From assembly GCF_009664085.1 (NCBI RefSeq), contig NZ_CP039268.1, positions 729,501 to 793,500 of the forward strand: a stretch of DNA of 64,000 nucleotides, in the 5' to 3' direction. The notes under the pieces are model-generated. The model was not told where the DNA came from. It searched no databases and saw only the letters and a list, made by a program, of their open reading frames with translations. Positions 36,701 through 46,956 of the stretch are shown piece by piece (position 1 is the first letter of the stretch; every line of letters begins with the position of its first letter). The position numbers were made by a program, and so were the translations under genes. Source of the DNA: Thermochromatium tepidum ATCC 43061. GTDB taxonomy: Bacteria; Pseudomonadota; Gammaproteobacteria; Chromatiales; Chromatiaceae.

Positions 36701-38275
36701 ATGGTCAATCTCTACGCCGATCGCATCCTGATCCTCGATTTCGGTTCCCAGTACACCCAGCTCATCGCGCGCCGGGTGCGCGAGTCCGGGGTCTATTGCG
36801 AGATCCATCCCTGGGATATGGATGCCCAGTCGATCCGCGCGTTCGCTCCCAAGGGCATCATCCTCTCCGGCGGTCCCCAGTCGGTCCATGAGCCAGAGAC
36901 GGCGCGTACCGACCCCAGTGTCTTCGAGCTGGGCGTGCCCGTGCTTGGGATCTGTTATGGATTGCAGACCATGTCCGCCCAGCTCGGCGGCGCCGTGGTG
37001 CCCTCGACCCATCGCGAATATGGCTATGCCGAGGTGCGGGTGCATGGCCATTCGCGTCTGCTCGACGGCATCGAGGATCGCACCAGCCCTGAGGGCCAGG
37101 GTCTGCTCGATGTCTGGATGAGTCACGGCGATCGCGTCGATGTACTCCCACCCGGATTCAGCGTCATCGCCGAGACCGATCATGCGCCCCTGGCCGGTAT
37201 CGCCGATGAGACACGCCGTTTCTATGGGCTGCAATTCCATCCCGAGGTCACGCATACCCGTCAGGGTCAGCGTATCCTGGAGCGGTTCGTCCACGACATC
37301 TGCGGCTGCGGGCGGCGATGGACCCCGCGCAACATCCTCGAGGAGAGCCTGGATCGGATCCGCGCCCAGGTCGGCAAGGATCGGGTCTTGCTCGGGCTCT
37401 CGGGTGGGGTCGATTCCAGCGTGGTGGCCGCCTTGCTGCATCGCGCCATCGGCGATCAGCTCGTCTGTGTCTTCGTCGACAACGGTCTGTTACGGCTCGG
37501 TGAGGGCGATCAGGTGATGAGCACCTTCGCCCGCCACATGGGGGTGCGCGTGATCCGGGTCGATGCCGAGGAGCGCTTCCTGAGCCGTCTGAAGGGTATC
37601 ACCGACCCGGAGCAGAAACGGAAGATCATCGGCAATACCTTCATCGAGATCTTCGACGACGAGGCAAGCCGGCTTGAGGATGTCAGATGGCTGGCGCAGG
37701 GGACCATCTATCCGGACGTCATCGAGTCGGCGGCTGCCAAGACCGCCAAGGCCAGGGTCATCAAGTCGCATCACAATGTCGGCGGACTGCCCGAGACCAT
37801 GAACCTTCGCCTGCTCGAACCCCTGCGCGAGCTGTTCAAGGATGAGGTGCGCCAGCTCGGCATCGAACTGGGACTACCGTATGAGATGGTCTATCGTCAC
37901 CCCTTCCCAGGGCCGGGTCTCGGGGTTCGCGTCCTGGGCGAGGTGGTCAGGGATTCGCTCGCCACCCTGCGCCAGGCCGATCACATCTTCATCGAGGAAC
38001 TGCGGCGCGCCGGGCTTTATGATCAGGTCTCGCAGGCGTTCGCCGTGTTCCTGCCGGTGCATTCGGTCGGTGTGGTCGGCGACAACAGGCTCTATGCGCC
38101 TGTGATCGCCCTGCGCGCGGTCGAGACCCTCGATTTCATGACGGCGCGCTGGGCACATCTGCCCTATGAATTCCTAGACCTGGTCTGTCGGCGCATCGCC
38201 AATGAGGTACCGAATGTCTCGCGTGTGGTCTATGACATCACCGGCAAGCCACCGGGGACCATCGAGTGGGAGTGA
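36701..38275 (+). CDS. guaA: GMP synthase (glutamine-hydrolysing)
   Basis: The 524-residue enzyme has a class I glutamine amidotransferase domain with the nucleophile in G-I-C-Y-G-L and a catalytic His/Glu in F-H-P-E-V. The ATP-pyrophosphatase domain follows with the P-loop L-S-G-G-V-D-S-S, and then the dimerisation domain ending G-T-I-E-W-E. It converts XMP to GMP. The ATG at 36701 is preferred over in-frame codons inside guaB. In the ancestral arrangement tadA followed about 20 bases later; an IS605-type derivative now lies between. Confidence 0.96.
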   Translation: MVNLYADRILILDFGSQYTQLIARRVRESGVYCEIHPWDMDAQSIRAFAPKGIILSGGPQSVHEPETARTDPSVFELGVPVLGICYGLQTMSAQLGGAVVPSTHREYGYAEVRVHGHSRLLDGIEDRTSPEGQGLLDVWMSHGDRVDVLPPGFSVIAETDHAPLAGIADETRRFYGLQFHPEVTHTRQGQRILERFVHDICGCGRRWTPRNILEESLDRIRAQVGKDRVLLGLSGGVDSSVVAALLHRAIGDQLVCVFVDNGLLRLGEGDQVMSTFARHMGVRVIRVDAEERFLSRLKGITDPEQKRKIIGNTFIEIFDDEASRLEDVRWLAQGTIYPDVIESAAAKTAKARVIKSHHNVGGLPETMNLRLLEPLRELFKDEVRQLGIELGLPYEMVYRHPFPGPGLGVRVLGEVVRDSLATLRQADHIFIEELRRAGLYDQVSQAFAVFLPVHSVGVVGDNRLYAPVIALRAVETLDFMTARWAHLPYEFLDLVCRRIANEVPNVSRVVYDITGKPPGTIEWE

Positions 38276-38295
38276 TACCGCCGGTTTGAATCAGC

Positions 38296-39065
<770 letters not shown>

Positions 39066-39085
39066 GCCCACGGGTGTCACGCCGC

Positions 39086-39583
39086 TTAGCGCCGGCTTGC
39101 CTGGTAGCTCGATTGATACGGACGCATGGTCGCTAAACGCTCGGGCACGGCAGCATCGCCGACCAGATTGAAATAGGTCTCGGCGAAATGGCGGTCGGCG
39201 CCCAGGATGTGGGCCAGCAGCCAGTCACGGATGATACCCTGGCTCGTCTCGTCGAAGACCGTCAGGCCATCCTTGCGCCACTCGCGCAGCAGGGCGGTGA
39301 ATTCGGCCATGAGCACGGCATGTTCGCATTGATGCTCGCCGATGCCTTCATAGTCGAACGAGCGCATGAACGCCTCCTCGCGCCGGAAATGTTCGCGCAT
39401 CGACTCGCCCAGCTGAGTTAGGGCGTCGAGCAGCGCGTTGGCGTCTCCCGCGCGTCCTTGTGACGCCTCGGGGCAGAAACGCAAACAGATATCAGCGAGC
39501 TGCTCGATCAGCGCGCGGTGCTCCTGATCGAGTAGCTCGATATCGAGCGACCATTCATCACGCCAAGTCAGTAATCTGGTCAT
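39086..39583 (-). CDS. Bacteriohaemerythrin
   Basis: The 165-residue single-domain haemerythrin has the di-iron ligand pattern: W-S-L-D-I-E-L-L-D-Q-E-H-R, H-F-R-R-E-E, H-Q-C-E-H and H-I-L-G-A-D-R-H-F. Such proteins bind O2 reversibly and are common in microaerophilic or phototrophic proteobacteria. No signal or membrane segment. The C-terminus has a short extra tail rich in Ser, Tyr and Arg. Confidence 0.88.
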   Translation of the reverse strand: MTRLLTWRDEWSLDIELLDQEHRALIEQLADICLRFCPEASQGRAGDANALLDALTQLGESMREHFRREEAFMRSFDYEGIGEHQCEHAVLMAEFTALLREWRKDGLTVFDETSQGIIRDWLLAHILGADRHFAETYFNLVGDAAVPERLATMRPYQSSYQASRR

Positions 39584-39675
39584 GAAATCCTCCGGTTTGC
39601 GTACTCTTGTGGTCCGCTTTATCTATAGATTGGCGCCAGGTACGACGCCCGTGGATACCAAAAACCGCGCGGATA

Positions 39676-40134
39676 TCAATCACGACGCGGTTTGAATGGG
39701 AGAATACGAACTGTCGCGCGCGGCCGTTCCTCGATCGTCTGCTTGAGTCTTAGCCGATCAAGCGCCAAGCCGATCTCGGACAGCAGCCGCCGCTGTATGT
39801 CCTTTAGATCCTTAAAATAATAGACCATCTCACAGGAAACGGGGTCGCACAGCGAAGCCTGTCCGACGAATGGTCGCCAAGCCAGTCGGATCAGTCGTCC
39901 GCCCTCGCCGTTGTGGTAGGCGTAACCGCCCAGGGCATCGACAAAGATCAGCTCCTCGGTGTCGAGCACCGCTAGATATTGCATCGAGCGGATCGGTATG
40001 AACACACTCGATCCGCGCGCCTGTTTCAGCAAGCGGCGCAGGGCATTGTGGATGGGGGCCGGGATGGTGGTCAGCTCGCGCGCATATTCGGTGTCGGGGC
40101 GGAAGAAGACTTCGCGGATGAAGTAGCTAGACAT
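39676..40134 (-). CDS. Unknown 152-residue protein
   Basis: A soluble protein beginning M-S-S-Y-F-I-R-E-V-F-F and containing F-I-P-I-R-S-M-Q-Y-L-A-V-L-D and F-V-D-A-L-G-G-Y-A. The C-terminus is basic (L-P-F-K-P-R-R-D). The ATG at 40134 is chosen; the frame is open to a TTG at 40215, only nine bases after the upstream gene's stop, so a longer form is possible. No family recognised. It is probably co-transcribed with the upstream 99-residue gene. Confidence 0.6.
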   Translation of the reverse strand: MSSYFIREVFFRPDTEYARELTTIPAPIHNALRRLLKQARGSSVFIPIRSMQYLAVLDTEELIFVDALGGYAYHNGEGGRLIRLAWRPFVGQASLCDPVSCEMVYYFKDLKDIQRRLLSEIGLALDRLRLKQTIEERPRATVRILPFKPRRD

Positions 40135-40224
40135 GTCCGGAGCGTCCTCATCGTAAAGTGGAACCGGTCTCGGCTGGCTGCCGACGATCTCTAGGCCGCA
40201 GCGATCAGCGCCCAAGGTATGATG

Positions 40225-40524
40225 TCAGTCGGTCTCGTCGAGTTCCGGATCCCAGCCCGCGGCACGTGCCCGCTCGATGGCCTCGCCATAGATGCGCGCG
40301 TGACGGTCACGCAGCTCGGGTGGCAGATTGGAGACCAGATGGCCATAAGGCTCCCAAGCGGCCGTCACCTTGTCGTAGAGGGCATCGATCCCCTGGATGG
40401 TCCAGCCCTCGCAAGTCTCATCCTCAGGGATGATCCCGAACACCCAGGCATCGCGGATGATGTTGGCCGTCGGGGTCATGGCCTGCTTCTGCTTGTGTAT
40501 GCCCTCGTAGATCTTTGGCTTCAT
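40225..40524 (-). CDS. Unknown 99-residue protein
   Basis: A small soluble protein beginning M-K-P-K-I-Y-E-G-I-H-K-Q-K-Q, with W-V-F-G-I-I-P-E-D-E-T-C-E-G-W and a helical C-terminal half. The ATG at 40524 is preferred over in-frame codons to 40581. Family not recognised. It lies just upstream of the 152-residue unknown gene and is divergent from the histidine phosphatase gene. Confidence 0.55.
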   Translation of the reverse strand: MKPKIYEGIHKQKQAMTPTANIIRDAWVFGIIPEDETCEGWTIQGIDALYDKVTAAWEPYGHLVSNLPPELRDRHARIYGEAIERARAAGWDPELDETD

Positions 40525-40703
40525 GCGTGCTCGGCTTTTTGGTGTTGTAAGGGAAAGCGGATCGGAATCTTTAATGTCCATCGTGGTGGTCTTGCACCTG
40601 TGACCGAATATGAAGACTGGGGCGCGAAAATCCAGACGGCGATCGGATGTCGATGGATCGCTCGTGCAGGCGTCGACGATCGTTGTTGATGGGGGGAAGC
40701 AGC

Positions 40704-41312
40704 GTGACTGAAACGGGCGAGACCTTGGTCGATCTCATGCGGCATGGTGAGCCCCAAGGCGGGCAAGGCTATCGCGGGCAGGGGATCGACGATCCGCTGT
40801 CACCACTCGGTTGGGAGCAGATGCGTCGTGCAGTCGGGGCGCGCTGTCGCTGGGATCAGATCATCAGCTCACCCTTGAGTCGGTGCTGGCTCTTTGCTGC
40901 CGAGTTGGCGGCGCAGCACACCTTGCCCCTGGCCATTGATCCAGCGTTTCGCGAGATCGGCATGGGTGACTGGGAGGGGCGCTCCCATCTAGAGATCCGC
41001 CGCCATGAGTCTGAGCGGTTCGCCGCCTTCAAGCGCGACCCCGTCGCATTCAGGCCACCGGGTGGTGAGCCGTTGGAGTCGTTTCAGCACCGGATCGTTA
41101 CGGCCTATGAGCGCCAGATCGCTGTCTATCCAGGTCGACGTCTGTTGATCGTCTGTCACGCCGGGGTCATTCGCGCGCTCCTGGGCCATATCTTGGGCGC
41201 GCGACCCGAGCGCTGGTATCGGTTGCAGATCGATCATGCCTCGATCAGCCGCATTCGCCTGGATCGCTTCGGAATCTCATCCATCGCGATCCAGACGAGT
41301 GTCCTGGATTGA
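40704..41312 (+). CDS. Histidine phosphatase family protein (CobC/phosphoglycerate mutase-like)
   Basis: The 202-residue protein has the catalytic L-M-R-H-G-E near the start, S-S-P-L-S-R-C in the middle, E-I-G-M-G-D-W-E-G and the second histidine in V-C-H-A-G-V-I-R. It resembles alpha-ribazole phosphatase of cobalamin synthesis, but no cobalamin genes are nearby, so substrate is open. The GTG at 40704 has GGGGGGA seven bases upstream and is preferred over the ATG at 40689. Confidence 0.75.
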   Translation: MTETGETLVDLMRHGEPQGGQGYRGQGIDDPLSPLGWEQMRRAVGARCRWDQIISSPLSRCWLFAAELAAQHTLPLAIDPAFREIGMGDWEGRSHLEIRRHESERFAAFKRDPVAFRPPGGEPLESFQHRIVTAYERQIAVYPGRRLLIVCHAGVIRALLGHILGARPERWYRLQIDHASISRIRLDRFGISSIAIQTSVLD

Positions 41313-41436
41313 CCGTGCCGTTTATTAATGAAGCTTGAAGAAGCGGCTGAGTCCAAACCGGATTGGATTGACTCGGCAACGCATCCACAACGCCTTCGCC
41401 TTCGCTGGCCGCCTCGGCAGGGGATGAGCCTGTTTT

Positions 41437-42276
41437 TCAAGACTCCATGAAGGCAGAGATCACCTCCCGTGTGGTGAGGAGGATCGCCTCGAGTATGGCC
41501 GGAAGCTGCTCGATGTCGAGTCCAGTGCGCTTCCAGGCGTCATCGTCGAGCACTGGAACCAAGCGTGTGCCGCTGGTCCCGAGTCCGAGACTGTTGACGA
41601 TCAGATCGGCGACATGCACGACAGCGGTCTCGGGGACGTGCAGAGAATGCCAGGGGGTGTGGTGATCGGAGACGGCCGAGCGGAAGACCTCGGGCAGCTG
41701 CCAGTGTGCAAGCAGGATGGCGCCGAGTTCAGTGTGGTCAATGCCAAGGTATTGGCGCTCTAGGTCGTGCAGATGGCCCTGGTGTTCACAATGGGCCCGC
41801 AGCGCGGCCCCCATGTTAAGCGGCTCCAGCAGATAGAGCGGCAGGCGCCCAATGTCATGCAGCAGTCCGGCCAGATAGGCGTGTTCCGGGTTGGCTCGAC
41901 CGCCCTGGTGCGCGATGAGACGGGCCGCCACGGCGCAGGCGAGGCTATGTTCCCAGAACGAGCGCATGGACACCGTGCCAGACGGTAGATCACGAAAGAC
42001 CGTCATCAAGGAAGTAGACAGCACCAAGTGATGGGCGGCGGTCGTACCGATGAGTGTCAAGGCGTGCAGGATGGTGTCAACCCGGGTCGCCAGTCCATAG
42101 AGTGGGCTGTTGGCGACCCGCAGCAGGCGCATGCTCAGGGACGGATCGGACTCGATCAGGTTGGCCAGGGTCTCTAGCGCCATGTCTGGGGCCGCGATGG
42201 CTTCGCGCACACGCAGATAGACGTTCGGGAGTGCGGGCAGCTCGCCGAGTTGCTCGATGAGGCGGTCGTCGCTCAT
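41437..42276 (-). CDS. HDOD domain protein
   Basis: The 279-residue protein has an HDOD domain over most of its length: L-P-A-L-P-N-V-Y-L-R-V-R-E, I-E-S-D-P-S-L-S-M-R-L-L-R-V-A-N-S-P, and H-A-Y-L-A-G-L-L-H-D-I-G-R. HDOD proteins are signalling modules related to HD phosphohydrolases but usually not catalytic. It follows a 116-residue gene with a four-base gap on the same strand, so the two probably act together. Confidence 0.85.
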   Translation of the reverse strand: MSDDRLIEQLGELPALPNVYLRVREAIAAPDMALETLANLIESDPSLSMRLLRVANSPLYGLATRVDTILHALTLIGTTAAHHLVLSTSLMTVFRDLPSGTVSMRSFWEHSLACAVAARLIAHQGGRANPEHAYLAGLLHDIGRLPLYLLEPLNMGAALRAHCEHQGHLHDLERQYLGIDHTELGAILLAHWQLPEVFRSAVSDHHTPWHSLHVPETAVVHVADLIVNSLGLGTSGTRLVPVLDDDAWKRTGLDIEQLPAILEAILLTTREVISAFMES

Positions 42277-42280
42277 CCCC

Positions 42281-42631
42281 TCACCCCTGGCGCCGTTCGA
42301 GCATCCGGCTTAGACAAAACGCTTGCAATGCCTGAATCACGGGATGATCGCGATTGCTCAGACTGAATTGGGTATCGATCGAGCGAAGGAGTTCGTCGCT
42401 GATTTCGGGATGTCGCCTCCCTAGATCGCCTGCCTCCTCGTCGCGCGCGATGCAAACATCGGCCACGGCCCACGACCTCAGCAGCCGGATCTGACGCTCG
42501 CTCAGGACAACGCCGGCACGGATCAGGATCCGACCCTGAGGATCGTGAACATCCTTGGCGAGCCGCATTCCTGGTTGGATCTCTGTGAGACGCATGAGAG
42601 ACTGATCCGCGATTATCGTCGATCGGTGCAT
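42281..42631 (-). CDS. Small protein resembling the N-terminal region of HD-GYP proteins
   Basis: The 116-residue protein contains I-Q-P-G-M-R-L-A-K-D-V-H-D-P-Q-G-R-I-L-I-R-A-G and L-S-E-R-Q-I-R-L-L-R-S-W, a pattern often seen at the start of HD-GYP or c-di-GMP-linked regulators. No catalytic domain follows; instead a separate HDOD gene does. The ATG at 42595 (M-R-L-T-E-I-Q-P-G-M) is a possible later start. Role inferred only from similarity and context. Confidence 0.55.
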   Translation of the reverse strand: MHRSTIIADQSLMRLTEIQPGMRLAKDVHDPQGRILIRAGVVLSERQIRLLRSWAVADVCIARDEEAGDLGRRHPEISDELLRSIDTQFSLSNRDHPVIQALQAFCLSRMLERRQG

Positions 42632-42645
42632 TCTACATCAGGCAC

Positions 42646-43392
42646 TCAGTGTAGGCGCTGTCTCGTGCACCAAATCTCGAAATAGCGCTGCATGATCTCG
42701 CGTGCCTGGGTCGGGTAGTCGAGTGTTTCCATTTGCCCCATGCCCTCGCGGAAGAAATCAGGCGCTTCTTCCGGCAAATGCTCGGCGATGGTCTGGAAGG
42801 CAGCTTCCATCAGGGCCGGTTGACGGGTGCGGGTGGCGATGATGGCGCGGTTGATCAGGAGTACGCGCCAGGGGCGGGTAGGGGTGTTGGTTTCCAGCTC
42901 CAGGACACGCTCGATGCCAATGGCGTCCATGATCTCGCTCATCAGTCCGTAGAGTTCGACGAGCGACTCGGGTCGGCGCAGGCTATTGGCCATCCGGGCG
43001 AGTGCGTTGACCACGGGCTCGGGATGTGGCAACTCGCAGCCGCGGCGCAGCATCCAGACACTCAGCGGTAGGGTCAGCCGCTCCAGCGCCTGTGCCTGAG
43101 TCGGTAGATTGAGACGCTGGGCGAGCTCGCTGAGTTGGACGAGCAGTCGCAGCCCGTGCTCCAGGATGAGTTCTGGGTCGGAGCCGGTTGTCTGCCGGAT
43201 CCGGTGCGCAAAGTCGGCCCTCGATCCGCTGTCGGCGGCATGCAGGACCTCAAGCAAACGTTCGAGCCCCGCCAGGAGCACCCGTGGCGTCGGTTCGATG
43301 GGATCTGTTGTTTCGTCGCTGACACGCTGGAGTTCCTCGCCGAGTTCATCGAGACGCTGCACGATGTGGCTGATGTCGATCGGTGGCAACAT
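42646..43392 (-). CDS. Unknown 248-residue helical protein
   Basis: A mostly alpha-helical soluble protein beginning M-L-P-P-I-D-I-S-H-I-V-Q-R-L-D-E-L, with Leu-rich helices throughout and no known motif. The ATG at 43392 is used; in-frame codons to 43500 lack similarity to a protein start and overlap the upstream promoter region. It lies 14 bases before the 116-residue gene and is presumably the first gene of this three-gene unit with the HDOD protein. Confidence 0.6.
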   Translation of the reverse strand: MLPPIDISHIVQRLDELGEELQRVSDETTDPIEPTPRVLLAGLERLLEVLHAADSGSRADFAHRIRQTTGSDPELILEHGLRLLVQLSELAQRLNLPTQAQALERLTLPLSVWMLRRGCELPHPEPVVNALARMANSLRRPESLVELYGLMSEIMDAIGIERVLELETNTPTRPWRVLLINRAIIATRTRQPALMEAAFQTIAEHLPEEAPDFFREGMGQMETLDYPTQAREIMQRYFEIWCTRQRLH

Positions 43393-43517
43393 GGGAGTCC
43401 GCTCTCCGCGTCGATCCGTCCCGCCAGGGGCGTGGATCTGGGAAGCATAGCAAGCGCGGGAGGATCCGTATTGCGTCTGATCGCACGTCGCCTTCGCCAT
43501 TCGGTTAAACTAAATCG

Positions 43518-44387
43518 ATGCCCACTATCCCCGATCTGCATACGCATTCGACCGCCTCCGACGGCACCCTCACACCGACGGAACTGATCGTGCGCGCCGG
43601 TGCGGCTGGGGTGCGGGTGCTGGCACTCACCGATCACGACAACACCGACGGCCTAGCCGAGGCCGCACAGGCGGCGGACGCGCAGGGCCTGATCCTGATC
43701 CCCGGCGTCGAGATCTCGGTCACCTGGAATGCGCTCACCGTGCATGTGGTGGGGCTGAGGCTCGATCCGGCCAACGCGCAACTCCAGGCCGGTCTGGCGC
43801 GGTTGATGGCCTTTCGTGTCTGGCGCGCCGAGGAGATTGGACGGCGGCTGGCCAAGCATGGCATCGAGGACGCCTACGCAGGTGCGCGGGCGCTGGCTCG
43901 CGGGCGTCTGGTCGGTCGCACCCATTTTGCGCGCTTTCTGGTCAAACAGGGGCGCGCGGCGGACACCAACGAGGTCTTTCGGCACTTCCTCACGCGCGGC
44001 AATCCGGGTCATGTGCCGGGCGACTGGGCCAGCCTCGAGGAGGCGGTCGGCTGGATTCGCGGTGCCGGGGGTCTAGCGGTGATTGCCCATCCGGCCCGCT
44101 ATGACCTGACACGCGCCCGGATGCAGCGGCTGCTCGGTGAGTTTCGCGAACTGGGCGGCGTCGGTCTCGAGGTCGTCACCGGCAGTCACAGTCGCGACGA
44201 AACCCTCACCTTCGCCCGTCAGGCGCGCGAGCAGCATCTGCGTGCCTCGGCGGGCTCCGATTATCATGGACCCGAGAATCCCTGGATCGAACTCGGTCGG
44301 CTACCGTCCCTTCCGGACGGCTGTGTGCCCATCTGGCGCGACTGGCCCGAGCTGGTGCTCCAGGAGCCTTGCGCGGCCTACGGTTAG
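43518..44387 (+). CDS. rnm: PHP-domain phosphoesterase, RNase AM/YciV type
   Basis: The 289-residue protein has the PHP metal motifs D-L-H-T-H-S-T-A-S-D-G, L-T-D-H-D-N-T-D-G, P-G-V-E-I-S and a late S-D-Y-H-G-P. The family hydrolyses 3',5'-nucleoside bisphosphates and trims rRNA 5' ends. In enterobacteria the orthologue is also next to yciO, as here. It is the first gene of the plus-strand run reaching rluB. Confidence 0.85.
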   Translation: MPTIPDLHTHSTASDGTLTPTELIVRAGAAGVRVLALTDHDNTDGLAEAAQAADAQGLILIPGVEISVTWNALTVHVVGLRLDPANAQLQAGLARLMAFRVWRAEEIGRRLAKHGIEDAYAGARALARGRLVGRTHFARFLVKQGRAADTNEVFRHFLTRGNPGHVPGDWASLEEAVGWIRGAGGLAVIAHPARYDLTRARMQRLLGEFRELGGVGLEVVTGSHSRDETLTFARQAREQHLRASAGSDYHGPENPWIELGRLPSLPDGCVPIWRDWPELVLQEPCAAYG

Positions 44388-44408
44388 AGACCGAACCGAG
44401 ATCCCTTG

Positions 44409-45032
44409 ATGGCACAGTTCTTCCAGATCCATCCCGAGAATCCGCAGCCGCGGCTGATCCGTCGCGCGGTCGAGATCCTGCTCGAAGGCGGGGTCATCGT
44501 CTATCCGACCGATTCGTCCTATGCGCTTGGTTGCCAGATCGGTGAAAAATCGGCGATGGAGCGCATCCGGTGGATCCGGCGGCTCGACGACAAGCACAAC
44601 TTCACCCTGGTCTGTCGCGATCTCTCCGAGATCGCGACCTATGCCAAGATCGACGATCGGGCCTATCGATTGCTTCGGTTGCTGACACCCGGGCCCTATA
44701 CCTTCATCCACGAGGCGACCAAGCAGGTGCCGCGCCGGCTGCTGCATCCGCGCCGCAAGGCCATCGGTCTGCGTGTGCCGGACAATGTCATCTGTCGCGC
44801 GATCCTGGGCGAACTCGATCAGCCGATCCTGAGCACCACCCTGATCCTGCCCGATCACGACGAGCCGCTAACCGATCCCTATGAGATGCGCGAGGCACTC
44901 GACAAGCATGTGGATCTGATCATCGACGGCGGCTTTTGCGGTCTGGAGCCGACGACCGTGATCGATATGACGGCCGATCCGCCAACCCTGGTGCGTCGCG
45001 GCAAGGGCGACGCCACACTGTTCGAGGAATGA
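44409..45032 (+). CDS. yciO: YciO family protein (Sua5/YrdC fold)
   Basis: The 207-residue protein carries the Sua5/YciO/YrdC domain with V-Y-P-T-D-S-S-Y-A-L-G, K-H-N-F-T-L-V-C-R-D and a late P-T-T-V-I-D-M. It is a paralogue of the threonylcarbamoyl-AMP synthase TsaC but lies in the YciO branch, whose role is less clear. The ATG at 44409 is used; an in-frame TTG lies three bases earlier. It overlaps the next gene by four bases. Confidence 0.87.
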   Translation: MAQFFQIHPENPQPRLIRRAVEILLEGGVIVYPTDSSYALGCQIGEKSAMERIRWIRRLDDKHNFTLVCRDLSEIATYAKIDDRAYRLLRLLTPGPYTFIHEATKQVPRRLLHPRRKAIGLRVPDNVICRAILGELDQPILSTTLILPDHDEPLTDPYEMREALDKHVDLIIDGGFCGLEPTTVIDMTADPPTLVRRGKGDATLFEE

Positions 45033-45703
45033 TGCAAGCGCTCAATCACATGCAACTGCTGGCGGTGTTGGCCGTGCCTGTGTTGCTGGCCATCACCGTG
45101 CATGAGGCCGCCCACGGTTGGGTCGCCAGCAAGCTTGGCGACCACACCGCACTCAGGCTCGGTCGCGTGACCTTCAACCCGTTGCGGCATGTCGATCCGG
45201 TCGGCACACTGCTGGTACCGGCGCTGGCCTTCTTCTTCACCGGGTTTTTGTTCGGTTGGGCCAAGCCGGTGCCGGTCAACTGGCGCAATCTGTATCATCC
45301 AAGGCGCGACATGGCGCTAGTGGCGGTGGCCGGTCCGGGGGCCAATCTCATCATGGCGCTTGCCTGGGGGCTGATCATCCAGGCCGGACTGCTCATGTTT
45401 CCGGTCAGTCACTGGATCGCGCTGCCGCTGATCTATACGGGCGCCGCCGGTGTACTCATCAATGTGTTTTTGATGGTGCTGAATCTGGTGCCGCTGCTGC
45501 CACTCGACGGCGGGCGGGTGCTCAATTCGCTGCTGCCACCGCGTCTGGCCAATCTGTTCTCACGACTCGAACCCTTTGGATTAATCATCCTGCTGGTCCT
45601 GCTCGTCACAGGCGTACTCGGGGCCGTCCTGCTGCCGATCGTTATCTGGACCCTCGGCTGGCTGCCGGGAAGCGGGATCGTCAAGGAACTCTTTTTCGTC
45701 TGA
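45029..45703 (+). CDS. Site-2 protease family (M50) membrane metalloprotease
   Basis: The 224-residue membrane protein has the zinc motif H-E-A-A-H-G in the first hydrophobic helix and the third-ligand motif L-V-P-L-L-P-L-D-G-G-R in a later one. It belongs to the compact M50B group without a PDZ domain. Start at 45029, or 45032 since two ATG codons are adjacent; GAGGA lies just upstream, within the yciO end. Substrate unknown. Confidence 0.85.
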   Translation: MMQALNHMQLLAVLAVPVLLAITVHEAAHGWVASKLGDHTALRLGRVTFNPLRHVDPVGTLLVPALAFFFTGFLFGWAKPVPVNWRNLYHPRRDMALVAVAGPGANLIMALAWGLIIQAGLLMFPVSHWIALPLIYTGAAGVLINVFLMVLNLVPLLPLDGGRVLNSLLPPRLANLFSRLEPFGLIILLVLLVTGVLGAVLLPIVIWTLGWLPGSGIVKELFFV

Positions 45704-45722
45704 TACGCGAGGTCATCGACCC

Positions 45723-46943
45723 TTGGCTTCTGTCTCGACTCAACACAACACGCGCGTTCTCTCGGGCATGCGTCCGACCGGTCGGCTGCATCTCGGTCAT
45801 TATCACGGCGTACTCAAGAACTGGCTGGAGTTGCAGCACGAGTACGAGTGCTTCTTCTTCGTCGCCGACTGGCACGCGCTCACCACCCATTACGAGGATC
45901 CGACCAGGATCCCCGAGAACACGCGCGACATGGTGATCGACTGGCTGGCCGCCGGTATCAATCCAGGCTCGGCCACCCTGTTTGTGCAGTCGCGGGTGCC
46001 CGAACACGCCGAGCTGCATCTGCTGTTGTCCATGATCACGCCGCTCGGCTGGCTCGAACGGGTGCCGAGCTATAAGGATCAACAAGAGAGGCTCAAGGAG
46101 CGCGATCTGGCGACCTATGGCTTTCTCGGCTATCCGCTGCTCCAGAGCGCCGACATCCTCATCTACAAGGCCGGTCAGGTGCCGGTCGGTGAGGATCAAG
46201 TCGCCCATGTGGAACTGACGCGCGAGGTGGCGCGGCGCTTCAATCACATCTTCGGACGCGAGCCGGACTTCGAGGTCAAGGCCGAGGAGGCCAAGAAGAA
46301 GATGGGTAAGAAGAATGCCAAGCTGTTCGACGATCTGCGGCGACGCTATCGGGAACAGGGCGATCAGGAGGCCTTGGAGGTGGCGCGCGCGCTGCTCGAA
46401 GGCCAGGGCAACCTCACCCTATCCGACCGCGAGCGGTTGTTTGGCTATCTGGAAGGCGGCGGGCGCATCATCCTGCCCGAGCCGCAGGCGCTCCTGACCA
46501 AGGCGTCGAAGATGCCGGGGCTGGACGGTCAGAAGATGTCCAAGTCTTACAACAATGCGATCTCGCTGCGCGACTCGCCAGCCGAGGTCGAGAGGGCGTT
46601 GCGGACCATGCCGACCGATCCGGCGCGGGTGCGGCGCACCGATCCGGGCGATCCGGAGAAGTGCCCGGTGTGGCCGTTCCATCAGGTCTATTCGAGCGAA
46701 TCCGTGCGCGAATGGGTACAGCAGGGCTGCCGCTCGGCTGGGATCGGCTGTCTGGAGTGTAAGCAGCCGATCATCGACGCCGTGCAGGCTGAACTGACGC
46801 CGATCCAGGAGCGCGCGCGCGAGTACGAGGCCCAGCCCGATCTGGTGCGCAGCATCCTCAATGAAGGCTGCGAGAAGGCCCGCGATGTGGCCCGCGAGAC
46901 CATGGACGAGGTCCGGCACGCCATGTCGCTGGTGATGTCCTGA
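45723..46943 (+). CDS. trpS: Tryptophanyl-tRNA synthetase
   Basis: The 406-residue class I synthetase has the HIGH-like motif H-L-G-H-Y-H-G after M-R-P-T-G-R-L and the K-M-S-K-S loop near residue 270. An insertion relative to short bacterial TrpS is visible around residues 180-240, rich in Lys and Glu. The start is a TTG at 45723, with GAGG about ten bases upstream. The next ATG would remove the first 15 residues leading into the active site, so it is unlikely. Confidence 0.92.
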   Translation: MASVSTQHNTRVLSGMRPTGRLHLGHYHGVLKNWLELQHEYECFFFVADWHALTTHYEDPTRIPENTRDMVIDWLAAGINPGSATLFVQSRVPEHAELHLLLSMITPLGWLERVPSYKDQQERLKERDLATYGFLGYPLLQSADILIYKAGQVPVGEDQVAHVELTREVARRFNHIFGREPDFEVKAEEAKKKMGKKNAKLFDDLRRRYREQGDQEALEVARALLEGQGNLTLSDRERLFGYLEGGGRIILPEPQALLTKASKMPGLDGQKMSKSYNNAISLRDSPAEVERALRTMPTDPARVRRTDPGDPEKCPVWPFHQVYSSESVREWVQQGCRSAGIGCLECKQPIIDAVQAELTPIQERAREYEAQPDLVRSILNEGCEKARDVARETMDEVRHAMSLVMS

Positions 46944-46956
46944 AGCGCGTTGCGGC

